From positions 17,706,501 through 17,770,500 of the forward strand of contig JAVHKY010000025.1 of the NCBI GenBank assembly GCA_035079385.1: a stretch of 64,000 nucleotides of DNA, read 5' to 3'. The notes under the pieces were generated by a model that saw nothing but the letters and a program-made list of their open reading frames with translations, was not told the origin of the DNA and searched no databases. This DNA is from Aspidiotus rigidus (taxonomy: Eukaryota; Arthropoda; Insecta; Hemiptera; Diaspididae). This document shows, one piece after another, positions 10,700 to 22,529 of the stretch (the stretch's first letter is position 1; each line of letters begins with the position of its first letter). Made by a program: the position numbers and the translations under genes.

Positions 10700-12560
10700 T
10701 TTATGAAGATGATTCATCCTATTTGTTTGCCCTTATAATTCAATTTTTTTTTTTAGCGACAAGAAATTAAAGTTTGAAGGGGGTTTCTTCATTGACCTAG
10801 GGGTGCGTTTGGTCGCGATCCTCAAAAAGTTACCGCCTCCCACATCCATGTAGGTATGTAACAAGAGTAACACAATTTTTTAATAAACAAAAAATTTTTT
10901 GTACCTATCCCTTACGTTACTACGTTACGTGTCTTGTGTCTCTCACAATTTCTACTTAATTATGGCGCGTACCTGCGAGGATGGTGTTGAAATGATTGAG
11001 TTGAAACGCGGAAGTATGACGAGAAATGGGCGTGCAAAATTCGACGCCAACGGCTCAAAAGGGAAGAAATGATGCATGAAAAACTTGCGAGTATTTCATA
11101 AAATGGTACACGTTTACCGATTGTCGACATGGCAAGGGGGGAGGGAGGATTGAAAGAATTTTTCAGTCATTGAGCTTCATAATATATCGAGGATTCGAAA
11201 AAATTCTGACCTACATAAGGAGACAGGAGGGTGGGTAGTAGATTTCGAAAAGTCCCAAGATACTTGAGGGCGGATTCTACTCAGAAAGGTGTCTCAAAAA
11301 ATTCCGTGTCTGCAAAAGACCTACTCGAGTGAAGTAGTTCCGGAAAACTTACCGCCGAATTTAGGGTTCCATCCCACACATGTACGAGGAAACCGAGACA
11401 CCTTAGACGAATTTTGGCATAATAAAACAAACCAATATTCTAAAAAAGTTGCATTATTCGAGGTTAGCTTTCGTTTCCTGTCAATCTATTCGCATACAAC
11501 CGAAATAATTTTCAAACTTTTGTTGAGTCAGAAAGGACGTATGACGTGTAATCCATACCATGACATTCCGTGAGAGTCTTCCTGGCGCAGGCACTGCACT
11601 GTCATCAGGAAAACTAGGATACTTGAATTCACAATTCTCGAACGAATTTACGTGATGCTGCGTAATCGTCAGGATTTGTTCATCACGGATAGATGAATTT
11701 TTGGATTAATTTTTCTTTCACTTCCATCACTATGAAACGCGAAATACCCGTGCGTGAGTCTGATGATCGAAGTTCATCGGGATGTGTGATTTTTGTAAGT
11801 TCGTTTTTGTACACTCAGGTGAGATTTATAGCATTACTCGTAGACTAAAACAGAAAATATTCATTCAAGACTGAGAGTCAATCAACTCCATAGACAGTTT
11901 GCGGTTTATAGTAAAGTCTTGTACTCACCTTCACCATTTCACAAAAACGAAGAGGTCTTGAATTCTTCAGCGCTCTTTCGGTTAAGAAACATTGTTACTC
12001 ATACCACGTACGCAGAGTGAATAAGAAAAAATTTGGCTTCATCTGAAGAACAGTTATCGCATTGTCTGATAATTTTTCTTTCCGTTAGGCAAACTTATCG
12101 CCGAGAATGGCGAACTTGTGGTATGGTTATCACCTGATTAAAGACGTAGTGTAGAGGTTACATACCGTCAGCTTACATCACTCTCGATTACAACCGATAA
12201 ATATTATGGTATCGCTAAATTTATTCTAAAAGTGAGAATGAAAAGGTATCAATTTCGCGCCTATTTCCTCGGTATGAGATTTATTGTTTACATGTTTCAT
12301 GTCTTCGAAACGGGTCTACAATTCGTCTAATTTTCAACACCCACAGACTCCCTAGATTTGCATGTGAGAGTCCGAGCGTTCGTACGATCATGCTTTTGAG
12401 ACTTGGAAAAATCACCTGGATTTGTATCTGAGTACTACGCCAAATTTTGACTTTTGAGCCAATTTAACTTGATCAAACCAACTGAAGAGAAGCTGGACAA
12501 GCTCAATGACCTTCGTACCTGACATCACGCACCTGATATCAATGGATTCTAACTTCGGTG
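10700..12560. other. No gene recognised
   Basis: Unique AT-rich sequence. The longest frame is a 94-codon plus-strand frame (11289-11573) without familiar motifs. No inverted or tandem structure stood out by eye. Confidence 0.4.
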
Positions 12561-12574
12561 CTCGAAAATGTTTT

Positions 12575-12910
12575 CAAGTCCCCCTTCTATCATATATAGC
12601 TTGGGGGCGCAGCCTGTGACGTGACAGTTTTACGACGTCGTGTCCTAGGTTAGCATTGTGACGTAACAATCTGATGACTTAATAGACCAGTTTTTTAACA
12701 GGGAACCTGTTTTATCAGGGAGTTTTTTTGGAAAAAAATGTCCACCGTCCGCCGGCCGGCAAAGCTCGGAGCTCGAAAATTATCTAAGTCCACCCTCCTA
12801 TCACATATAGCTTGAGGGACGGGGCCTGTGACGTCGCAGTTAGATGATGTCATAGGACACATCATAGATTAGTTTTTTTCCAAGTTCTTCTCCTTCTATA
12901 TAATATGCTA
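12575..12910. repeat. MITE-like terminus with CRE-like and CATATATAGCTTG motifs
   Basis: At 12697 the motif TTAACAGGGAACCTGTTTT starts a segment running into a GTCCGCCGGCCGGC block. The same start appears at 27479 (inverted), 42780 and, altered, elsewhere. It is bracketed by CCTCCTATCA.ATATAGCTTG motifs (12590, 12800) and several TGACGT/ACGTCA words. These short modules recur in variable order across the window, so this is probably a piece of a high-copy non-autonomous element rather than a complete one. Confidence 0.45.
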
Positions 12911-15060
12911 CGGTAAATGGAATTTAAATTTGTAGTATTTGTATTGTAAAACACGAGAAGTTTGAACGTATCTAACTGGCGTCCGTAATTAATCAAAATT
13001 GACCGCACGAGGAGGAGAACCGACCGCAATTTGCGTCAATTTTACCTTTAATCATTGTTATTTATAGTCTTATTTGCATAATTATCGCCCTTATTTTAGT
13101 CGAATAGTATACAGCTTTCCAAAATATTTGTGAACATTAGTCTGACATACGACGATAGTTTTGATCATTTGTGTAACGCAACCGTTCTTCCTTCCACGCC
13201 CGCGGTCATCCGCATATCATCATCAGCCTCTGTTCTTGCTCCTTCATTACCGGAAACGCGTATACAGGCTTATTAACCTTATCCCACGAAAACAGCTACA
13301 GAAATTCGCGCATTTTCCCCTGATTTATTGAAAAGAGAATAAAAAAAAAAAAAGTAAATCACACCCACGGATGTACAGTAGGCCTAGACGATTGCATAGA
13401 TCGAGTGCACGTACATAAAGTATAACGAAAATGGATTATCGGCGCATAATATGCCGGGATTACCGAGTGCTCGCTAGCTCTGCCTTACTACCGGCTCCAC
13501 AACGGCGCGCTGATATAACTCCGGGGGTTCCGTAATTGGGGCTTGACCATTATCGTCGCAGGGTGTCCGGTATTGGTGGTGTCGTTATTTTTTATTCTGT
13601 TTACATATCCGTATTTTATTCTCTTTCGTTTTGTCTTAGTTTGGTCTCGTGTCATGTTGGCGTGTATAAATATCTAATCGAGTTCGCTTTTCGATCAATC
13701 ATAAGCCGCTCCAACATATACGCCTTTTGTATCAACATGCAGTATGCCTTATCATCAACATCGTTGCTCGCTCGATTGAGCAAGTTCTGCATCAGCGTGC
13801 TGCTGCTTCTTCGATTCGTGAATGGGAAAACCGCTCCTCTGCCCTCTCGCATCGAATGATATGTCTATTATACTCCCATTAAATTGATATAGAAACATTG
13901 AATTTCCTACGGAGCGTCCGTAAATAATGAATTCGAACGTCGACCGTTTAGGACGATCGTTTCCTTCCGTACTCGAGATATGCAACTTTTCACCCAATTA
14001 ACAAGGCAAACAAATACGCGTATTGGCAAATTGAAAAATGAATAATAAGCCGAGATGAGTGAACGAGGATTATAAAACAGATGAACGAAAATGAGGACGA
14101 AGTTAAAAAAAAAAAATGAAGAAGAAGTAGAGTCAACGACTCACTGGGAGGTCCGGTGAGTTGAAGCGAAAATTACACGTAATTGAAAACGGGCGTAATC
14201 CAAGATGATAGGTCGAGTAATCTGTCTTATGCACTAGAATAAAGCGAGACAGAATGAAACCAGACTCGTGATGCGAGGGAGAAAGAATAGTACCTCCAGT
14301 ATGGATACAACCAGCGAGGAAAATAATTATTTGTTTAAACGATTTTGAACTTGATTATAGAGTGTATATAATTTTCCTTGACCAACAGGCAACATATGAT
14401 CTGTGAAACCGTATGTTCGAATAAATCAACGCGGAAGGTGTGCGTATACAAAAAGCGAATCCTAGACTGAACTCTAGTTGAATTTTTGAATTCGCGAAAT
14501 TTTTGGCAGTGCTAGTATAAGATTGGATTACATGTGTATACAGATTCGATACCGTAGGTAAAATGAAACGTCTACCCTCGTGCTGGTATGATACACATGT
14601 GTAGAATTAATTACACACGTGTACGTGTGTGTTTAAATCCGCATAATCATAGGTAGCCTTGTTAACACATTTCAACGTACGTATTAATCGGAAACGAGCG
14701 AGGAAGCTCTGAAGTTGTGAACGACAATTCAAAAGACGTATAGTAAACGCACGATTATCTGGAGTATTTCATCAGTATTCCGTGCCCACATTGCAGCGTA
14801 CCCGTGTACTTGTTATCCTATTCTTATCAAGTTCGCCCAAACCAGTTTCACATCATCGACGAGGTGTGATTCTTTTATAGCGAAAAAGTTTACACGCACC
14901 TAAGAAAACGTCACTGATGATCCTGTCTAACAAGTTGGTAGGTATTGACAGCCATTTCCTCATCTCGTATGAAAAAGTCACCCGTAAGGGGTCCTAGTTA
15001 TTGTTTTAGGAATCACGTTCTTCCAAGAAGGATTTCCCAGTTTTTACGAGTTCAAGTTGA
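12910..15060. other. Unique sequence, no gene recognised
   Basis: A comparatively repeat-free stretch. A 107-codon plus frame (13536-13859) and an overlapping 66-codon minus frame are present, but neither has a familiar domain. Some local GC-richer sequence (13180-13260, 13440-13520) is seen. It could contain host non-coding or intronic sequence, but I cannot show it. Confidence 0.4.
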
Positions 15061-15734
15061 AATATCCTGATGTTGCGAGTAGGTGTATTCGTTTCAGACG
15101 GTTACCAGCCGCAAGGTTTGACGCCTCTGGACAGGTGTGCAATGTCGTGTTGGTTCATATTTTTAAGCTCAAGGCCGGATATTCAGCCCTCCCAAAACTC
15201 TCATGATCAATCTTTCACGAACCCCATGATAACCTGGGTCGAGCCGGAACCCCACATCTTAGATACCAACAGCGAGATTGGTAACGACCATCATCTACTG
15301 ATTGCAGAATCAAGACTACCAAGAAGATGGTCAAAAAGATAGATAGGGAGAAGCAGAACAGGGTCTGAAGATCAATTTATCAAATGGCACATCCTTTAAA
15401 CTGCTATTCAGCAGCGAAATAGAAAACGAATGAAAAATTGTATAAAAAAGTAATGATAAAGGTGGCAGAGGAATGGCTAGATCGGAAAACATCAGGACGA
15501 AAGAAGAAAGAACTCCGGATATGGAATGTCGAGCTAATATCCACAGTAGAAAAAGAAAGGACATCATACGACAAGTGGCCTAACACAAGAAAGAACAAAG
15601 TGGAGTGTCATTGAATGGCAGCAATTGTAAAGATGAGCATAAAAATTTGCAGGAAGTTCTCAAGGAGAAATATGAAGCACTTTGATGGCGAAATGAAAGA
15701 AAAAGCGAAAATGAAGATAGGAGAAATTCTCATG

Positions 15735-16135
15735 TGTACAATTCGACTTACAAGAGTGTAAGCATCAAATTCACAGTCAAAAAGGGCAAAGAGACCATCA
15801 ACTATTAGGACCATGCAGTCACGCTGGTAAACAACTGGATAGAATACAAAATCTACAGGAAGCCGACGCACACAAATACCATCCTCCCAAATGAATCGTA
15901 CCACCACGCCAGGAAGAAGTTTGCCATAATCCAGAACTACTGCTATCGGACAATTTTGGTCCTGAAGCACAATGAAGAGAAGAGGAAAGAAATCGAGAGT
16001 GTAAAGCAGATCCCTGAAACCAATGGCTACCATAGAGGTGTGGTAGAGCGAGTCTTTGGGAAAATGGAAGCCAAGAAGAGAACTCCCGATACCACGAGGA
16101 GAAAGTACTCCAGGTTGATACCATACTTAGGAAAG
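15735..16135 (+). pseudogene. PLE reverse transcriptase C-terminal part, 5' piece of a split element
   Basis: The plus frame reads VKKGKETINY, a stop in place of the expected Leu, then DHAVTLVNNWIEYKIYRKPT followed by HTNTILPNESYHHARKKFA. This is the segment after the YxDD box of Penelope-type RTs (usually INYLDLTV..EFKIYRKPT.TDTIIP..S.HP). It then runs through ETNGYHRGVVERVFGK and ends at SRLIPYLGKY, where a foldback element interrupts it. The reading continues at 18851. This family differs from the PLE at 35-37 kb, which has IYRKDTATDITVHG in the equivalent place. Upstream (15350-15735) coding resemblance is lost. Confidence 0.75.
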
Positions 16136-16139
16136 TATA

Positions 16140-18846
16140 CAGGGTGGACCAGAAAGATGTTACTAGTTAAATGGGAGTTTGCGCTAAATCTGTTCTAGCG
16201 TAAAAACGCAAAACGTTAGGTGTATTCTTCAAATCTACAAAATTCGTATCTCAATTTTATCTTTAATTTGAGCCATATTTGAAGTTTCTCCGACTTTTCT
16301 GAGCCGAGTTATGGATCAAAAATTCACCAAATCGCCAAGGTTCCCAAAATAGGACTTGAAAATTAATTAATTTACAGTATTGAGATGAATTTCGAAAATT
16401 TTAACAATCAAATTATTGTTTTTTTAGTGAATTTGGACGGGAAAACGAGAAAAATGGTAACAAAATCCTGAGAGGCGCCAAAATGGGTTAATGGGCCCAA
16501 AAAAGGTCAAAATTCTCCCAAATTAGAAAACTGTTCAAACTTTCAAATTTTAATTCAATTTTCAAGTGGAATTTTGCGATGAGTCCGAAAAAAATGCTTA
16601 AACAGTTCCTTGAAACACCAAAAAAGGGATTAATGGGCCCAAAAAAGGCCAACATTTTCCCAAATTGGAAAATCGTTCAAACTTTCAAATGTCAATTCGA
16701 TTTTCAAGTGGACTTTTGCGCTGAGTTCGAGAAAAATGCTTAAAAAATACTTTGGAATACCAAAATGGGTTGATGGGCTCAAAGAGAATCAAAATTCCTC
16801 AAAGATCAAACATTTCGTAATCTTCAGAAGTTGTTTTCAATTCTGAAGTAAAATTTAACGCCGAGTCCGAGAAAAATACTGAAATGGCCCTAGATGATCT
16901 CCAAAAAAAAAAAATCGAAAATTTTCCCATCCTGCAGTAAAATTGTTGATTCAGAAAATGGAGGGAGTGTCTACGAGTTTGTCTGCCGTTGAGTGCTCGC
17001 GGAGTGAGAGATCGACTAGCGTCGGGTGACAGATCCGAAAGAGGAAATTGAGGAAATTCTCCTCATTTGGGGATTGGAGGGAAACTACGAATTCATCTTC
17101 TGTTGAAGGTTCGCGGTGAGAGATCGACTAGGGCTCTGTGTATGATCAAAGCGGGAAAAAGTGCGAAAACTATCGTTATTCCAGTCAAAGAACGCAAAGT
17201 TGGTTTTCTGTTGCGTGCTTGCGATGAGAGATCAACTGACGCCACACCTATGAACGAAGCGGGTCAAAGTGCAAAAGTCCTTAATTCAGGCAATGGGAAG
17301 ATACCGCAAATTTGGTCTTGTTCGTGATGAGCGATCAGCTACAGCTCAGTCTTTGATTGAGGCAGACGAACGCCCGGAATTTCTCGGGGTTTCACCCGGA
17401 GGAGAGAATGATACCGTCAAGCTCGACTTTTGTCATGAGCTCGCGATCAAGACCCCGTGTTTGACAGGGGCAGGCGAATGATCCCTGGGTTCAACATAGA
17501 TGAACTGAGGCCCTGTGTATGATCGAGTCGGGTGCTTCCACAAAAACTCCTGTTGTTTCGGGCGAAGGAGAAAATGATACTGGCGACTTTGTTATCCATT
17601 ACATTCTCGCGGTAAAAGATCAACTGAGGCCCCGTGTATGATCAAGGCGGGTGCTTCCGCAGAAACTCGCGTTGTTTCGGGCAAAGGGGAGAATGATACT
17701 GGCGACTTTGTTTCCATCAATTGCTCGCTTTAAAGGAGCGACTGAGGCCCTGTCCCTATCCAATCTCTCACCGCGAGCTGACAACGGAAGACAAGCTTCC
17801 CTGAAACGTCACTTCCTCGGCTGGCGCTACAAGAAAATGATCACAATCTTACCCGCATTCATCGCTAGAGGCACTATGGCCAATTAATCACTGCGAGTTC
17901 CCAATCTAAGACCATGCTCTCCATCGCCCGATGGAACAATGTGAGTTTTCACACACTTACCAGCTTCGATCATACGCAGGGCCTCAGTCGATCACTGCGA
18001 GCAATCTTTGTTCTCGCAAAGCTCAATTTCTTTGAGAACTACATGGAATTTGAAAGACTAAGCGGTTCTCCAAATTGGTAAAATTGTGATTGTTTTTGGG
18101 CACATTCACACACTTTGGTCCTTCGCATTCAACAGTTTTTTTTTTTCAACTCAGCACACAATATTACCCTAGAATCAAGAAAAACTTTGGAGGTTAGGCA
18201 ATTTTTTTCGTTTTGGAGGCATGTTGACCCTTTTTGGGCCCATAAACCTATTTGGTGCTTTGCAGAATTTTTTAACAATTGTATTCAGATTTAGCGCTAA
18301 ATTTTATCTCAAAATCGAGAAAATCGTTGAAGGTCGGGCGATTTTATCATTTTGGGGATATTTTGACCCTTTTTGGGCCCATAAACGCATTTTGGTACTT
18401 TTCAGAATTTTTTAACAATTTTATTCACACTAGCGTTAAATTTTATCTCAGAATTGAGAAAAACTTCGAAGATTAGATGGTTTTATCACTTTGGGGAAAT
18501 TTTGACCCTTTTTGGTCCCATCAGAATCTTTTAACATCGTATTTGGATTCAGCGCTAAATTTTACTCCAGGACTGGGGAACCTTCAAAGATTACGCGATT
18601 CTTTCAACCAGGAAAATGGTTTTTTGATAATTCACAACTTTGGGAGCCCCTGCTATAAAATTTCGGCACATTTTGATCCATAACTCGGCTCAGAAAAGTG
18701 ATAGAAACTTCGGATATGGCTCAAGTTGAAGATAAAATTGAGATACAAAATTCGTACATTTAAACTATACATCTAACATTTTGCGTTTTTGCGCTCAGAT
18801 TTATTGCAAACTCCCATTGAACTGTTAACATCTTTCTGGTCCACCC
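16140..18846. mobile_element. 2.7-kb foldback element with CAGGGTGG termini inserted in a PLE
   Basis: The ends are inverted: CAGGGTGGACCAGAAAGATG at 16140 and its complement ending CCACCC at 18846. Similarity continues inward for ~190 bp (AAAAACGCAAAA.GTTAG, CTCAATTTTATCTT, CTGAGCCGAGTTATGGATCA). Next inside each arm are three ~140-bp units, at 16489/16632/16772 on the left (AATGGGCCCAAAAAAGG) and inverted at 18228/18365/18505 on the right. The middle (16985-18010) is a different array of ~105-120-bp units marked GAGAGATC.ACTGAGGCCC, with its last copy inverted. TATA flanks both ends, as expected of a TA-targeting (Tc1/mariner-like) transposase acting in trans. No transposase gene is present. 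Confidence 0.75.
16985..18010 (+). repeat. Central tandem array of ~105-120-bp units
   Basis: Units start near 17005, 17121, 17224, 17327, 17498, 17612 and 17730. They share TCGCG.TGAGAGATCAACTG, AGGCCCTGTGTATGATC, AAGCGGG, and GGGGAGAATGATACTG words. Near 17960-18005 the same words occur reversed (GATCATACGCAGGGCCTCAG). Frames of 70-86 codons in this array follow the repeat and are not evidence of a gene. The array is distinct in sequence and GC content from the arms. Confidence 0.7.
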
Positions 18847-18850
18847 TATA

Positions 18851-19035
18851 CAGACAAGGGGATAAAGGCGTACAACGGCTAAGATATGAATGTGGGCATC
18901 AATAATAACCCACCCATCGTGAAGAGAATCAGCTTTGACCAGACAGAAGAGAAGGACAAGGAGAACTTGAGTATAGTTTGAGCAGTACAAAGGTATCTAC
19001 ATTTGTGAGACTGGTAGAAAGTTTAAGATCTATTT
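18851..19035 (+). pseudogene. PLE linker and GIY-YIG remnant, 3' piece of the split element
   Basis: Immediately after the foldback the plus strand reads TDKGIKAYNG, one stop, then DMNVGINNNPPIVKRISFDQ, a Lys/Glu-rich run and, after another stop, KGIYICETGRKFKI. The last is the GIY-YIG nuclease core (compare GIYIGETGRQLKI at 36853) with Gly changed to Cys. With the upstream piece ending YLGKY, it forms one continuous PLE reading across the insertion. The frame decays after 19035. Confidence 0.7.
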
Positions 19036-19036
19036 T

Positions 19037-19820
19037 GGCATCACTCCTCTATGTAATTAGCTCGGAAAAATGTGTAAGTGGTGGGCAAGTAGGAATAATG
19101 TCACGTTTTTTCATAGGGATATTTCTCCAACAACTATTTTTAATGGCAAAAATACTTACTGTATATCGAATTGTCAAAAGTCAACATTTGAGGTATTGAT
19201 CAAAGAGAGACTTCCAAGACGACTCATGACAAAGTCAAAAAACAAAATAACCAACTCCTTTTTAGCAGGGAACTCATTACTGGTTTTGTCTAAGAGTTGT
19301 GACTGTAAGTAAAACAGATACCTGATGGATGCATGCCAAAACAGCAGCAAAAACACCCAAGCAGAAGTTTTCTAATAAAGAAGTGGTCCGACGAATATTT
19401 TAAAAAGGGAAGGTATCAAACAGTCCATTATGACAGAACCTCACCTCTTGGTATAGGCAGACTGATACCTGCGATCCGGCCCTACTTACGTTCTCCAAGA
19501 TCTTCTTACTTTTATCAACAGCCTCTAAATCTTCGTCACTCTCATCATAGAAGAAGAAAGCCACAATATCTCAACCTCACCATATCTATTGAGAACCTTT
19601 ACAAAGGTCACCTCTTTATCCATGGGAGAAATCAGCCGCCTTTAACGTCATCGCCCATTACCATGTCAATGTCTTCCATCTGATTCTAATGCTTGGAAGA
19701 AGGTCGCTGTTATGAAGTACTTTGCTTCCGCCAACAACATCGACCGAAATAAATCAAATCTTGTCCGGATTCGTCTGGAGATCCCTCGTCGTCACACCAG
19801 TAAATTTGAATGGATCAGAT
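19037..19820. other. No gene recognised
   Basis: Short frames (80 and 116 codons, plus) have Lys/Arg/Ser-rich sequence but no domain I recognise. The first part may be decayed PLE 3' region. Confidence 0.35.
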
Positions 19821-19821
19821 T

Positions 19822-19975
<154 letters not shown>

Positions 19976-19978
19976 ATA

Positions 19979-20075
19979 AACTGAGTCGGGCTCTACGTCC
20001 TTTTGGTTCTCGACACGTTCACTTTAATGCCACCTCTTTAAGTGAGCTCCTGCGGCCAACCTTAAGGATGAGATC
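19979..20075 (+). pseudogene. PLE fragment (post-RT linker)
   Basis: The plus frame reads KLSRALRPFGSRHVHFNATS then LSELLRP, parallel to QLSRVLRPFGFRPVYYNPNT in the PLE at 36.7 kb. It belongs to that family. The downstream GIY-YIG part is absent, and the left side is replaced by the CT microsatellite, so only ~30 residues are recognisable. Confidence 0.65.
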
Positions 20076-20454
20076 CCTAGACATGAGAGAAGTCAAAGCC
20101 AGGATTTCCGGAACTATCAAAGGACATAGGGACACACCGATGCTTAGGTTTCACGTACTTCAAGCCCTTTTGTATATGCTGGTTTGATAGGTCTCGAATA
20201 ATCGCTCACGTCGAAAATTCTCACCGCCACAACGTCGTTTGACCTTCAAAAAATTGAGATCAGACCACCTATTCTCATCAATGATCTCACTCTAGCCGTA
20301 CTTTTGTTTCTCTCGTCTTTTCAGTTCAGTCTTCATTTGCATTTCTTCTTTAATGATCTCTTAACCTAAAGATTTCAGAATCTGAATGATTCTTCTTTTC
20401 TGCGGTCGTGCAATTGTTGCATTATGCTGCCGTGCCTTGCCAAGAAAAATCGAT

Positions 20455-20636
20455 TCCATTTGATAAATTTTTTGGACTTATCCATTTTCGTTAGAGATGG
20501 CGTCCATGAATTTGGAATTTATAGAAAAGAAACATCGACCGATATTACAATTCACGGGTCGTCCTTCTGTCTAGCCGCACATAAGATCGCTACCTTCAAT
20601 AGCTTGATACCTCGCCTGACTCATATTCCTTAGAAC
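20455..20636 (+). pseudogene. PLE fragment (RT, after the YVDD box)
   Basis: A plus frame reads FLDLSIFVRDGVHEFGIYRK, then ETSTDITIHGSSFCLAAHKI, then ATFNSLIPRLTHIP. It parallels YLDLTICNRDGIHEFAIYRK and its continuation at 36.35-36.5 kb, closely enough to be the same family. It normally lies upstream of the linker piece at 19979 but here is downstream, so the two are rearranged or are independent insertions. It ends at a stop at 20631. Confidence 0.75.
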
Positions 20637-20639
20637 ACC

Positions 20640-22225
20640 CGGTTTTATAGTTTTCAGGAAAATCATAAAGACAAGGTGGGATACGATTAGGAACAAGGAT
20701 GGATTTCTTGAGAGCTACAGTACAAATAAGGTGCTGTTTTGCATTGCTGGCGTTCTTCGCGTAATTATGTTTCACAACATAGAAAGTCGTGTTTCGCAAA
20801 TCGAGTCTAGTAATGTCAAAGAAACTGGTTCGTGTGGAGGAAATGTTCCTTCTGAAAAGTCATTCGAACCCATTCTGGAACCAAGTGTAGCGGTGTCTGA
20901 CCATTCTTAGTGGATCGAGTAAGGTCATTGATGTGCCTCGGTATATCCTTCCTCTTTTCTAGAATTGTTAAATTGTCGTGAGTTTGGAAATCTGATCAAT
21001 AATCGAGATGAATGAAGTAAAGCTCTTCGACTGATAAATTCTCCTTCTCCCCAAATGTTTGGCCATGAACCGATCCTATCAAGTTTGGACAGTAAAAAAG
21101 TTGTTCAATTTTCTTCTGTTGCTTCGTTCTTGGAGCCATTCAGCTATCGTAAGAGAACCGAAACAAGTACTCGTACTCTCGCCAGGGAATCCTTCCATTA
21201 AAATCCAATGAAAGAAAGTTTCTACGAACTACTGTATTCTTTGTGGTTATAACTTATACTATTCGTGTAATTACTTTTCGATAACGGCGGTATACGTGAA
21301 ATATTCTACAGCTCCCTTTCTGCTGTACGGTATCGTCTACGACCGATCGTTGATAAATTACGAATTTTGTTGATTCCAATGTTAGCGATTAATTTTGGAC
21401 CATTCTCTCCATCCGATATATTTTTATACGCCGTTTATTAATATGATATACTGTACGCTTGTACAAGCCGAGATAGCTGTGCTGCAGACGGTGTTTCTCG
21501 TTGATTATTTATATTCCACGGGAGTTAATTAAAAACGTATATAAACACAAATTCATATATACGAGTACACGAAGTTTCTCAGTTCAAGCGCCAGCACCAC
21601 GGTCAGCTCGGGTAGTATACACGTATACACACGTGTACCCATATCGTAGTACCGGATAAGAGCTCGATTTCCTGGAGCTTTTTGAAATTGTTTTTATAAG
21701 AAATTAATACCGGCACCACTGTGTATAAATCGAGTAATAGCCTATAGCCAAAAGCGGATTTAATGAAAGAATTTCATTTTATACCAACATTTTGGCGCCG
21801 TTCGCCGAATAATTCATGTTCAGTAAATTGAGATGACAACGAAACCTTTTTTTTTTTTTTTCATTCCTCTTTCTCTCGTGCTTGTGACGACATTGAAGGA
21901 GGAGAGAGAGCAGTTAATTCCAGTCGTTTGGTTATGATTAATGAGCAATTTTGTATTCCTGTTGTGATCCGAGGCTACTCGACATAGACTATACGACTGA
22001 ATATGTTGATTTTTCTTGTTCAGGTTTTACCTCCAGCCCCGGGGAAGGGTTTTGTATACTCTACGTGAACACGAGAAAGGTTGACTTTCTTTCACGATCT
22101 ATCTTCGTCCAGAGTTAGGTCGCGAATTTCCGCAACGGCCATCGCTGCTGATACGATCAGGAGACTAACATTCGACGATGTTTGAGGTTACTGAAACAGT
22201 GTGCGGTTGAGGAGCAGAAGTTGAT
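20640..22225. other. No gene recognised
   Basis: Unique AT-rich sequence with a poly-T run at 21847-21862. No repeat or familiar coding motif was found. Confidence 0.4.
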
Positions 22226-22299
22226 TCTAGAACCTAAAAATGTTTTTGCCAAAATGAAGACTATTTGAGTAAGAACGTTCACCATCTGTTGAGAAGACT

Positions 22300-22525
22300 A
22301 TAAATACTCGAAGTATACGGAAAAAAGGAAGTCCACAGCTCGAGTTTACTAAATTTTGTAGCTCCAGTTCTAGGAGAGGGTAAGCTTTGAAATAAGCCAC
22401 CAACTTCCAGGGTGAATTTTTGGAAGGGTATTGGCTATTCGAGTAAGTGAAAAACTCACGAAGGATATCCACTGGACCGGTCCACGCACAAAGTATGTCG
22501 TCCACATATCTATGCCGGTGCCCAT
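22300..22525 (-). pseudogene. PLE fragment with the YVDD box
   Basis: On the minus strand HRYVDDILCAWTGPVDILRE is followed by SQYPS, then after a frameshift IKFTLEVGG. This matches HRYVDDVLCTWTGPRELLLE and QYPSIKFTLEIGG of the PLE at 36.2-36.3 kb. The catalytic Asp pair of RT motif C is kept. Past this point similarity is lost. The orientation is opposite to the two scraps at 20-20.6 kb. Confidence 0.75.
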
Positions 22526-22529
22526 TCAA

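Noticed and set aside
15225..15350. LINE endonuclease end suggested by SEIGNDHHLLIAESRL
   Set aside because: GNDHHLLIAE resembles the SDH motif of apurinic-type endonucleases, but no other endonuclease motif is found upstream and the downstream sequence belongs to a PLE. Too short to annotate.
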